NCBI GenBank assembly: GCA_003260075.1
Contig: QLIY01000014.1
Location: forward strand, 74,545-138,544
From: Phallusia mammillata
Taxonomy: Eukaryota > Chordata > Ascidiacea > Phlebobranchia > Ascidiidae
DNA length: 64,000 nt
Direction: 5' to 3'
The notes beneath the pieces are model-generated. The model was given only the letters and a program-made list of their open reading frames with translations, made no database searches and was not told where the DNA came from. Below, in pieces: positions 1-11,282 of the stretch. The position numbers were made by a program, and so were the translations under genes. The first letter of the stretch is position 1. Each line of letters opens with the position of its first letter.

Positions 1-157
1 AATGTACCTATGTAGGTGTATTCAAAGAAATTTATTCTGTAAATAGCGCACGCCTTGAACAAAAGTGAAAACATTTTAACGAATTGTTTTAGCTACTAGA
101 TAGCCTTTAACGTACGGTATTTTAGGAATTCTGGAGTTCAGTGTAAAGATAAAAACG

Positions 158-410
158 ATGCCATTGGTTGTCGTATGTGGTTGTCCGTCCAGTGGAAAAA
201 CAAAACGCACTGGGGAACTGTTTGATTATCTTTCAAAACATCACCCACATATCAAAGTTTCTGTGGTAAAAGACACAAACGTCGATCGAAATGTTGTTTA
301 TGCTGATTCCAAGAAAGAAGTCACCGTTCGTGGAGCCCTTAAATCTGCACTTGAACGTGAAATAAACACGGAAACTGTTGTAATTGTTGATTCTTTGAAC
401 TACATTAAAG
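158..410 (+). pseudogene. KTI12: extra copy of KTI12 exon 1 (probable assembly duplicate)
   Basis: This encodes the same 84 residues as 1241-1493, including Walker A GCPSSGKT, followed by the same donor (G|GTAGGC). No copy of exon 2 follows before the second exon 1, so it cannot make a protein alone. It is typed as pseudogene only because it is non-productive as assembled; it is probably the other allele. Confidence 0.75.
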
Positions 411-1240
411 GTAGGCATCTAGGGGGCTACTCTAAAATACGCAATCTGCGCAATCTATACGCATTCTACTAAAAAAACTAACTAAGATGTTGACGGTTAG
501 GGCTATTAGGGTCAGGGTGAGTGTTTATAACAAAAATAACTATATAATTTAATCTCAGAAACCTTTTGGGCTTAATTTTCTTACAAGTGTTAACATGAGG
601 CACCATACGGTATTTAGTACCACTCTCAACACACATGTGAATATTAAGCCTAAACTGGGCATCTAAAACTAAATTATAGTGTTATTTTTATTATAAACCC
701 TTACCCTCACCCAGACCCTAAAAGCCCTAACCGTCAACATTTTTTAAAAGTTGCATACGTTTTATAAGTATATTGCGTATAGATTGTGTAGCTTGCATAG
801 ATTGCGTATTTTAGAGGAGCCCCATCTAGGCGACTGGCATTACTATGTCTCACGAATTTTTATGAGATCAGCGAACCGGTTAGCATTACTGGTTACTGTC
901 AATCAGCTTTTTGTAACAGAACCGACTGTAAAAAATGTCTTTTGTGATAGAACAGGCTGACAAAAATTTGAATCCCATGACTGATTAATACACCCTACAT
1001 AATCTACTAATACAACGCATAAAAATGTTATTTTTATTACAAACCCTCANAAATTTGGCAACTGCTTGCCTAAAGATACTTCCAATGTACCTATGTAGGT
1101 GTATTCAAAGAAATTTATTCTGTAAATAGCGCACGCCTTGAACAAAAGTGAAAACATTTTAACGAATTGTTTTAGCTACTAGATAGCCTTTAACGTACGG
1201 TATTTTAGGAATTCTGGAGTTCAGTGTAAAGATAAAAACG

Positions 1241-4200
1241 ATGCCATTGGTTGTCGTATGTGGTTGTCCGTCCAGTGGAAAAACAAAACGCACTGGGGAA
1301 CTTTTTGACTATCTTTCAAAACATCACCCACATATCAAAGTTTCTGTGGTAAAAGACACAAACGTCGATCGAAATGTTGTTTATGCTGATTCCAAGAAAG
1401 AAGTCACCGTTCGTGGAGCCCTGAAATCTGCACTTGAACGTGAAATAAACACGGAAACTGTTGTAATTGTTGATTCTTTGAACTACATTAAAGGTAGGCA
1501 TCTAGGGGGCTACTCTAAAATACGCAATCTGCGCAATCTATACGCATTCTACTAAAAAAACTAACTAAGATGTTGACGGTTAGGGCTATTAGGGTCAGGG
1601 TGAGTGTTTATAACAAAAATAACTATATAATTTAATCTCAGAAACCTTTTGGGCTTAATTTTCTTACAAGTGTTAACATGAGGCACCATACGGTATTTAG
1701 TACCACTCTCAACACACATGTGAATATTAAGCCTAAACTGGGCATCTAAAACTAAATTATAGTGTTATTTTTATTATAAACCCTTACCCTCACCCAGACC
1801 CTAAAAGCCCTAACCGTCAACATTTTTTAAAAGTTGCATACGTTTTATAAGTATATTGCGTATAGATTGTGTAGCTTGCATAGATTGCGTATTTTAGAGG
1901 AGCCCCATCTAGGCGACTGGCATTACTATGTCTGTGATAATAATTACTAAATACAAACACTGTTGGGATTCAGCCGGTTCGTACCGGTTCTATAGAACCG
2001 TCCACTCGAAATTTTATGAGATCAGCGAACCAGTTAGCATTACTGGTTACTGTCAATTGACATTTTTATGAGATCAGCGAACCGGTTAGCATTACTGGTT
2101 ACTGTCAATCAGCTTTTTGTAACAGAACCGACTGTAAAAAATGTCTTTTGTGATAGAACAGGCTGACAAAAATTTGAATCCCATGACTGATTAATACACC
2201 CTACATAATCTACTAATACAACGCATAAAAATGTTATTTTTATTACAAACCCTCACGCCGACCTTTAAAACGCTAAACGTCAGCAGTTTTAAAAGTTTTA
2301 AATGTTATATAGGGGGGATTGCGTAAGAGTACATCCTATACATCATACAGACCTCTCTTTTCTAAAATGAAATTAATGTTTGCTTTTATATTATGACAAT
2401 ATGTTTTTTTTTTGCAGGTTTCAGATATGAACTGCATTGTGTTTCAAAGTATGCAAGGACAACACATTGTGTCATTCATTGCGCTGCTTCAAAAGACAAT
2501 ATCTTCAAATTCAACAAATTAAAACCACCTGAAGACCAGTATTCTGATGAAATATTGGAAGGTATCATTATTTCATATTTCTAGTAAAATGGTTAGTAGA
2601 ATTAGACAAAAAGTTTTGTCATATAATTACCTTTTTTACCATTTGACTAGATTAATTGATGAATTTAAATTGAGACATTTAATTTTTGCCTCGAAAATTG
2701 AATAAACATAGGTGTTATTCGGTAGTATTATTGTATGTGATTTTTATTTTTGTATGTTGTACTAAGCACTCTTGTAGTAGATTATTTAACAAATGGACTG
2801 TTTTTGAAATTCTTTATTTATAACTGTTAATATTCATAAAGTTAGTAACTTGTCACCAGCTGCAGACAGTGTAACAGAGATAGGCGGTATCGACTAGTAT
2901 TATCATCTAACGGCACTGATGAGACCTTATGGGCCATAACAGTGTGCACTGTCTGCAGATTACTTGTCATTTATTACCTCGATGCTTTTTAATTTGGCAG
3001 TTTTAATTTGATTCAACCTGCCATGTTCAAGTTTTATTTGCTTATAAACTGTTTTCACGAGAAGCAAACAAGCCAGTATATGTGTATAAGACATGACAGA
3101 GCAAGTTTGCTGCTTTTGCTGGTTTTACGCTGCTTGTCCCCCCCCCCCATTTGAGAATGACACAAGTTGCTGTCGAAACGTCATGTTTTATACAAACGTA
3201 TTGGCTTGTTTGTTTCTAGTGAGAATATTTTAAATCGTGAGTCGTGTACCTTATAAACTAATGTCGGAATCATTGAAGATTAGATGTAAAATTGTGTACA
3301 TTTTCATTCCAGGTTTGTTGATGCGTTTTGAAACACCAAACTCCATGGCAAGGTGGGATTCTCCTTTGTTTACAATTCAAGTTGATGACGACTTGCCATC
3401 AGAAAACATATGTGCAGCAATTTTTAATGCAAAGGCTCCCAAGCCCAACATGTCAACACAAAATCCACCGCTGATGTCTCCAACATTTGTGCATGAGGCT
3501 GACAAAATGCTACAGGTATAAAAATATTTTTCAAGTTACTCTATTTACTGATATACTGCATTGATATGTAAAACATTGGTGCCGATGAATCCAGTTAATT
3601 GCAAACCAATGCATTGTATGCGTGGAATAAGATCATAACTTAAGAATTGTTGAGAAAATGGTCCACTTTATCTGGTTAAGCTTATAAACTTGGCAAATTG
3701 GCTATGCAATTAAGTGGATTTGTCTGTATTTGTAAAAACAAGTACAACTTTGTTGTAAGAACATCGTGATAATGTTTACAGCATTTGTCAGACAAATTAA
3801 ACATTTCAATGGTCCAGATTGCCAAACTAACAAGTTATGTTATGTTACCTACAAGCTTTTAGACTTTTTGTGTTGTTTAAAGTTAGCAGTGGCAGGCTTA
3901 TCTTACATCTAATTAACTATGTCAATCTTAGTTTAGAATCAATTAAAAAGTGAAATTTTACCAATTTTAAGAATTATTTTTATTTTTCTACTCCACAAAT
4001 CTGTTTGCATGTCCTAAAAACACTTACTGTTTTCCTGAAGGTGTATAATACTTTTTATTGTTCAGACAATTGGAGCTGCAATTTTGTCTGCCCAGAAAAC
4101 ATACCCCCCCCCCTTTTCTACTCCACAAATCTGTTTGCATGTCCTAAAAACACGTAATGTTTTGCTGAAGGTGTAAAATACTTTTTATTGTTCAGACAAT

Positions 4201-4420
4201 TGGAGCTGCAATTTTGTCTGTCCAGAAAACATCTAACATTGGTGACACAATCACACTGCCCAATTGCAATGAACTTTTCACAATCAATCATGTGATTTCA
4301 ATAGCTGACATGAGAAGGCATAGAAAGCAATTTTTAACTTATCTACGTGCAAATCCTGTTGCTAACATCAAAGACGTACCAAGGACGTTCCTGAGTTTCT
4401 TAACCACAGCTGTTGCATAG
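1241..4420 (+). CDS. KTI12: KTI12-like Elongator-associated P-loop ATPase/kinase
   Basis: Kti12 binds Elongator and tRNA and is needed for carboxymethyl-type modification of wobble uridines. It is a P-loop protein related to the kinase PSTK. Visible exons are 1241-1493, 2418-2561, 3313-3515 and 4196-4420, all with GT-AG borders and compatible phases. They sum to 825 nt, giving 274 residues; human KTI12 is longer, at about 354. Walker A GCPSSGKT lies at residues 8-15. The hydrophobic strand VVIVDSLNYIKGFRYELHC carries the family's DSxNYIKGxRYEL signature across the exon 1/2 join. The C-terminal exon is basic and helical and ends in TAG. Exon 1 appears twice upstream (other copy 158-410) and the start of exon 4 twice (about 4076-4103 and 4196 on) because of assembly duplications. 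The gene is tail-to-tail with CCDC181. As I recall, human KTI12 lacks introns, so four exons are lineage-specific. Confidence 0.9.
1955..2190. mobile_element. hAT-like MITE relic (GGTTC family)
   Basis: It begins CACTGTTGGGATTC and ends TTTGAATCCCATGACTG, imperfect inverted ends. The inside holds the palindrome GGTTCTATAGAACC and tandem pieces containing GAGATCAGCGAACC. The same family is better preserved at 42501-42799, where an 8-bp target duplication is visible. A partial copy is at 850-985. It sits in KTI12 intron 1. Confidence 0.6.
2860..2960. mobile_element. short inverted-repeat element with hammerhead-like right end
   Basis: The left end CTGCAGACAGTG mirrors the right end CACTGTCTGCAG. 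The right half (2909-2960, +) matches the hammerhead family of 45979-46413: CTGATGA at 2916-2922, helix II GACC/GGCC, then CAGTG/CACTG and the GTC cleavage triplet at 2951-2953. The invariant GAAA is ATAA here and helix I is short, so this copy should be inactive. It lies in KTI12 intron 2. Confidence 0.6.
3055..3223. mobile_element. MITE with terminal inverted repeats
   Basis: The ends are inverted repeats: GAAGCAAACAAGCCAGTATA at the left against CGTATTGGCTTGTTTGTTTC at the right. Inside is CGAAACGTCATG, a motif seen in several other repeats here. An 11-base C run (3138-3148) interrupts it and probably hides a sequence gap. Confidence 0.6.
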
Positions 4421-7274
4421 CATTTGTTTTATTGTTTATTTAGGGAAAGTTTTGCTGCGCATTTAAGGGAATTTAGACAACATTTCAATAAAAAACTATA
4501 ACTATGTGTGACTGAGAAGCTTGAAATCTGAATGGAGAAGCAAAGATTGTTGGTTTCAAACCTGTCTTAACTTTTTCCATTCAAATAACTGAAACGTTGT
4601 TTTGCTTGGACCCTGTAGTGGTGATTGCATTATGAGCTACAGTGAACAAATATTCATTACTGGGATCAGCCCTGAAGCGTTCATGCAGACCAGCGATCAC
4701 GTCATACTCATATATAAATCACAGTACGCCAGGCCGGGAAGGATTCGTGGGGTCGAAAAAACCGGCTGACAAAAAAATTTAATCCCACCACCGGCTAGAT
4801 TTTTTTCTAGTTTATGCCTTGCCACTTGGGAATGCTTGGAAGGCCGGTTTGATTCGGTATGACGCCTTATTGAGCCTGACGTATTCCGCCTGAACTACAA
4901 TGGATTAGTATTAGTTTTTGAGCAAATACGATGTAAGATGTTTTCTTTCTCTATTTCGCTAAGGTGTACTTGGATTTTTAATATGTAGATCCCCCCCCCC
5001 CTAGATTTTTTTCTAGTTTATGCCTTGCCACTTGGGAATGCTTGGAAGACCGCCTTGATTCGGTATAACGCCTTAATGGGCCGGACGTATTTCGCCTGAA
5101 CTACAATGGATTAGTATACTGCCTTTGTCTGTACGGATTTCACTAAATTATCAACTATTTAAATGTGCAAGTGTCTGCAAATAAATAATGGAGTCAAAGT
5201 GCACGAACGATATTTTTAAAGTTCCAAAATTAAACTCTGTCCGATGACCCGAATCTTGTGCAACAACTGAACTCATTTGACCTTTTCGAGATCAGTTTCA
5301 CCGTAACCTTTGACCCCCGCGCCACACTGCGTGTTCTATTACACGACGTGCAAAACTGGATAGTGTGGTTCGTTTCGGTTGAAATCGCCTCACTGGAAAA
5401 TCACTGGATGTCGCTTTTACAATGTTTTGCAGGTTTAGAGTGAGGCTGAAACTATATTTAGGCTGAACCAGGTGTTGACATGTGCTAGATTTGAAAAGTA
5501 TGACCCTTACACAATAGGTATTTTTGTGTGTCTTATAAGTCACGTCTTGTCTCTTGAACGTTGTTTTGAAGAGTCGCTTGTTCCGTTTATCAATGATGGT
5601 CAAACTTTTTGAGTTAGGGAGTGTTTTCTTCTTAACGTTATTTTGCAGTCCACGAGACTTAAGAGGTTAAGGTGGTTAAATTGTAGGCCCCATCGACTGC
5701 TCCAATCAACATTTCTTGCCGTGTTTTTTGACCACAATGCGCCAAACGGTGCAGCTGCAGCGCGTTTAGTCATGACCCACCAATTATGCCCTCCACTTTT
5801 ACGCGCTCCATAACGTTTCAACGTTGCACAACTATTTCCGGCTTGGTGATTGTTTCAGTGCAACTGTGTCGCTGTTTTCCTTCACCAAGCGAAATAAATT
5901 CAACTCAACCACGGGTAAAAGCATGCAGCTTTTCTGTGGCCCCTTACTACGAAAGACGTTCATTCGCGCATCAAAGATAAAAACAACGGACCTTTGCAGA
6001 AGAAATTTATTTGTTTAGCGCTACGTCGAACATACGGACATGAGCAGATAAACGTAATTGCTACGTAACAATTGGACACAGTGACGTTAATTGTGACGAG
6101 GAAAAATAATATCGTAATGCTACAAAAAGCACGCACTTTGTAAAAGGGGGGCTACATAAACAACACGATCAAATGCGGTTTATATTACAACATATGTACA
6201 AAGTATATAGTGTTGGACGAATTGTAAACAGTTTATGTGCGTACAGATGTATGCAAAAGGTTGAAGAGCAAATGCGCGTGAAGATTAAATTAAAAAATTA
6301 AAAAGATTAAAGTGAAGTGAAGAAGATCAATTTAAACCTAAAATGTGCGAAAATAGGCGGTGAGGCATTCAGGTGGGGATTTTGTAAAGGTGTGCGTTAT
6401 TTTACGTGGTGTGTTGGATCGTAGATGCAACGTACTGACTATTTGTCACATTAAATTGTAATTACGTCTTTGGTTAATTGTGCATTTTATTTTAAACCAA
6501 CGTTACTACGTTTTTTTTTCTGTTACTGCAGGAAGCTTTAATAAAGTTTTGACGGCTTTGTTGCCGATGTGTAGGCTGTGTGCGTAGTTGTAAGTTAGGT
6601 GCGTGTGTGAGAAGCAAGTAAAAACGACATTTTACGGTTTGGTTTGTCAGTAGCCAAACGCATGGAAGGCTAGCATATTGATTACGGTTCACATGCTAAG
6701 TTATGTCAAACTTAGTAGAAAGGCGTGTTAACCAAAATTGTGAAACAAATGCTTAGCAGGAAAACAAACTGGAAACGTACTAACATGATCAGGTTTGAAT
6801 TTGGAAACGTTTTTCAACATGGTTCGACAGTTTGTTGCAAAACGTTATCAGACACTCGCTATTACAAAATAGAAAGCCGAGTTCAAATTATTATAGTTCG
6901 GCAAACCTGAACGAATCAGTTTTCTCTGTAGCTAAACCGTTTGACTAAACAGAAAAAAATGTCGATATGACGGACAATGTTCATTCCAATCAGCTCCAGT
7001 AGTTCAATAATGAGGTTTAAGTTGCAGAGTAACGATTATAGGCACATTGGGATAAGTATAAAGTATTCTACATCGTTCACAACACCTCCTATATATAAGA
7101 GTTTACCCGATAATGCGCACAAAAATACTCACGATATTAATTAAAATTACGCAAAAAACCTGCCTACGAACAATATAGGCACGTACCGATGCAGCAAAAA
7201 TGCCGACATAAAAAAAGGTTGATGACGTCACCACATGACGTCAGAGTCGTATTGCAGGTAAGGCGAGGTCGAAA
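4421..7274. other. intergenic, KTI12 / CCDC181 tail-to-tail
   Basis: No exon-like reading frame with splice sites was found. About 4667-5105 holds fragments of the tRNA-containing composite repeat, duplicated around a C run at 4991-5001 (ATGCCTTGCCACTTGGGAAT twice). About 5735-5915 is a copy of the element with GCTTGGTGA inverted ends. From 5920 to 7200 I see only AT-rich sequence without recognisable features. Two TGACGTCA palindromes lie at about 7223 and 7236 just past the CCDC181 stop. Confidence 0.6.
4487..4492 (+). promoter_or_regulatory. polyadenylation signal of KTI12
   Basis: AATAAA lies about 65 bases after the KTI12 stop codon, in AT-rich sequence. It is the expected spacing for a short 3' UTR. 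Confidence 0.6.
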
Positions 7275-10200
7275 CTAGAACCTATATCCGTAATATTCCA
7301 CATACTTCATCTGCTGGGCTTCACGGATCGAATCTAGAAGTTTCTGAGCCCGGCGGACTTGCCTCGCTTCACGGCGTGATTGACGGCGAAGCGACTTTTC
7401 TAATTCTTTCTCTTTTCGCGAGGCCTCGTTCTTTTTACGGAGCCACTGGCGGAACGCTTTGTTGCACTCTTTGCGCTCGCTGTGAAAAAAAATGACACTG
7501 TTGGTTGTGTTATTATGTACTAAATATTATGTTTTCTTTTTTAGTAAAAAATTGGCTGTAAATATTTACGATTATAATCGATGTGCTGTAATTTGCGTAA
7601 GGGGGAAAACTATTGTGTGTGTTTTCAGCAATTTTACACATTTCTAAACAATAAATCGAATACCTGGTAAGTTTTGATTTAATTTGTAAATCAAGCTCCC
7701 CCCCCCCTATAATCGATGTGCTGTAATTTGCGTAAGGGGGAAAACTATTGTGTGTTTTTTTCAGCAATTTTACACATTTCTAAACAATAAATCGAATACC
7801 TGGAAAGTTTTGCTTTAATTTGTAAATCAAGCAGAAATTAAAAGCCTGGTGTAGAAGAATCCGGTTAGTCGCACAAGCTGTTTAATCGCATAGGTGCCGA
7901 GAAACTATATCACCGTTGCCACTTGTTAAGCACATAGTTCGCTTAATCGCACAAGTGAGCTTATTGTTAAAAAAGCTTTCGATTAACCGAATTCATTTGA
8001 CATTTTGCGCAGCTATTTCCAATTTGATAATTGTTTTATTGTGATTCTATCGCTTTGTGTTCTTTCACCAAGCGAAGCAACTTCTCCACTCAACATTGAA
8101 ATTGGCAGCAAACATCAGATAAACTGGATTCGGTTAATCTGAATCTTCGCCAAATTCGAAAAAAAACTTGTGATACAAATAATTTGTAATGTGGTAAGAC
8201 AGGGGTATCCAAACTTTTTTTAATAGGGGCCAATTTTTACCAGGTTAAGACGCCCGCGGGCAAACGTTTTTTTAGAATTAGAACCCAAATATGCGGGAAA
8301 TTGTTGGATTTTGTTGCGTCAGCATCATGTACACTTTTTTTACCGGTAGGCTAAAAGCTCCATGGAAAGCTTTTGCGTGTCGCCAAAACCCAAACACTTA
8401 ATCCAAACTATGGAGGCCATATGCAACACAATTTGAAAAAAATAGCCGCGGGCCACGCGAAAAGCCGCCGGGGGCCGCATTTGGCCCGCGGGCCGCACTT
8501 TGGACACCCCTGTACCAGGTAAGACTTTATTAACTAATCGAACATCGGTTAATCCGAACAGTTTTTTGGGTCCAAACGATTCCAGATTAACATAGGTTTA
8601 TTGTATATTATCAAGAAAAGTTTGAACTTACCGTAAAAACCATCCTTCATCCTGTTCAATCTGCCTCTGCTGCAAAGTCAACCTTTCCTGTTTGATCTGA
8701 ACAGACTTCTGCTTCCACCAATCCTTGTAGGCCGTCTCTGCCTCATTTGGATCCTGACGATAAAAAACAAGTGTCGCACGGGTTTAGAAGCTTGTTGTAA
8801 CTTTGGCGGATTGTTGATGCGCAAAACCAGTGGTTCCCAACTTTTATCGACAAATTCGTAACTTAACACTGCAAAACATTCTCATTCCTTCCCCATAGAC
8901 TAAATGGTAGATGCTAGAGCAGTGGTTCTCAACCTTTTTTCTTTCGTGGCCCACTTTCATTGCAAAAATATTTTGTGGCCCAGTAAATTTTTAAGATAGA
9001 AAGAAAACAACTATAAAATACCGCCTTGTTGTGTCTGTTTCGCCGCCCTTTTCGCTTTATAATAACTTATGTTTGCAATGTATGTCATTAGCCTGATGAA
9101 GGTGTTTCGTATGGGACATCGAAACGTTGGCATATTAAAAAAACTGCCGGAAGAGCTGAAAATTTTGTTGATACGTTATGCCTGGCAGCAACAGTGTATT
9201 CAACTATAAAATAGGTTCAGAAAAAAACAAAACAAAAACATTCCTTCTCAATTCCTCCCCAAGCCATAATTCTTGTAAAATTGAGTGTAGTGACACAAAT
9301 GAAAGTAAATTCTTAAAAAAAGCTTTCTATTTGGTTGGTCTGTGGCCCAATCAAAATGCTTCCATGGCCCACTGGTTGAGAACCGCTGTGCTAGACCTTA
9401 CAAAGATCATTTAAAATTGGGATCGTTTATCAACTTTACAGGTTATATTCCCAGAGCCTTAGTGTCCATTTTCAAACTAATTGCTTTTTGTGTTTCCTCT
9501 AACTAGGTCAAAAGCCTGTTTCGAATTTATCACGTGACTTTGAACCCAAAGATAGTCGCTCCTAGTTCATGTGCGTATGATTTATATTATCTCACCCTTC
9601 TCTCCGACATCTCTCGTTTTCTCCCCTCCTCTCTCTCCCTGCGTTTTTGCTCCCTGATATCTCTATTCTTTCTCTCTACCCATGCCCTCCACGCGTCATC
9701 CGCCTCCTCCCGCGCCGCTTGCTCCTCCGCCTTCCTCCTCTTTTCATCCTCTCGCTCTTTCTCCGCTTTCGCGTCCAGCTGCTTTCTGAGGATATTCTTC
9801 ATCTCAGGAGAGTAAGAAAAGGGACGCTCGTTCTGAAAATGAAAGTTAGAAAAAACAAGAATAAAAAATTTAAGTAACGGATTATTTGTATACAAGTTAT
9901 TGTTGCCAGGTATAGTATCAAGTTTATAGAGCTCTTCTGGCAAATGCATTTTATTTTATTTTCGTTTAATGCTTTTTTCCTTTGTTTATCGTGCACTGTA
10001 CGACGCGCATTCAGTGTTATTTACCCTGATGAAGCCGACCTGTATATGACGTCGAAACGTCCGAATAATAATAAAAAAAAACGATTGCTAGAAGAGCTCT
10101 ATTAACTTGACACAGATCATTTGTTGCTTTCTGGACAAAATAAAAACTGAAATATGATGCTAAACAAGTCAAAATGTAAACTACGAATCCAAAACCTACA

Positions 10201-11250
10201 GCCACAAAGTGTTTACAGTATTTACTCGATTGGAAACCGCATGTTAAGGTGCCAAAAATTAATGTATTTCGCCCTCGATTGTAAGCCGCATTATGTGATG
10301 TTAGGTACTATTGTTTAATGACATTTCTTTCTTTTCCTACATTTTGTACAACTTTTTGTCAACAATTGTTAGTAACCCAAATAATTCTAATCAGCAGAGC
10401 GTATATTGACGTGTAAAGCCAACATGCAAGAGAATTTTAAACGCAAAATAAAACTCAAAGCAGGGTGTGGAAATAATATCGGTATGACATAAAAATGTAA
10501 GCCGCCCTTAATTTTAAACCGCACAAACGGTAGGGTAAAAAAAATTATTAGCCGCGGCTTACAATCGAATAAATACGGTATTGGCACATCTAATTTACAT
10601 TAAATTTTAACGAAAAACTTCATTTTAAACCGACCTTTCTGCGATATGTTTGGGTATCAGACGCAGAAACTGGTCTGTTACTGGACGGTGGCCTCGGTTT
10701 GTAAGACTTCACCGGAGCCGATTTAGGCCTGTTTACCGGTGGCAACCCTGAAGGCCTTGTAGGCGGTTCATCCACGACCAGAGCCACTGAATGACCGTTG
10801 CCATTTCCGTTTTGAACTGGAGGAAGTATAGCTTTTAACTCGCTAGCTTCGACAAGTTCAAATTTTCCTCCTCTTTCGATTAGGATTTTTTCATCGCGCC
10901 TCACAAACTGTCCGTTGATTTCAACAATTTCGTCCGAAGAGGATTTGGATGAATCGCTCAGGTTTAGGTCTGCCATGCTGTTTGATGCTTTTCTGCAGAC
11001 AAAATCGGGTTACCAACCCCCCCCCCCCCAATTTCGTCCGAAGAGGATTTGGATGAATCGCTCAGGTTTAGGTCTGTCATGCTTTTTGATGCTTTTCTGC
11101 AGACAAAATCGGGTTACCAATTTTATAGAGTTTCTCTGGCAATTTCATTACATATAAGCTGTTGCTGCCAGGCATAATATTAACTTTATAGAGCTCTTCT
11201 GGCAATTTTTATTTTTTGTACCAACGTTTCGACGTCCTATACAAGCCCCC

Positions 11251-11282
<32 letters not shown>

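Larger units (their letters stand above)
1..2190. repeat. 1083-bp direct duplication covering KTI12 exon 1
   Basis: The sequence from position 1 restarts almost unchanged at 1084, including the 5' flank and first exon of KTI12. The copies differ by a few substitutions (for example near 223/1306), and the first copy lacks about 115 bp of a repeat present in the second. The first copy ends at a single N (1050). Most likely these are two haplotype contigs joined end to end, not a true tandem gene duplication. Confidence 0.85.

Noticed and set aside
9587..9877. Plus-strand Ser/Leu-rich reading frames
   Set aside because: They are the antisense of the CCDC181 coiled-coil exon.
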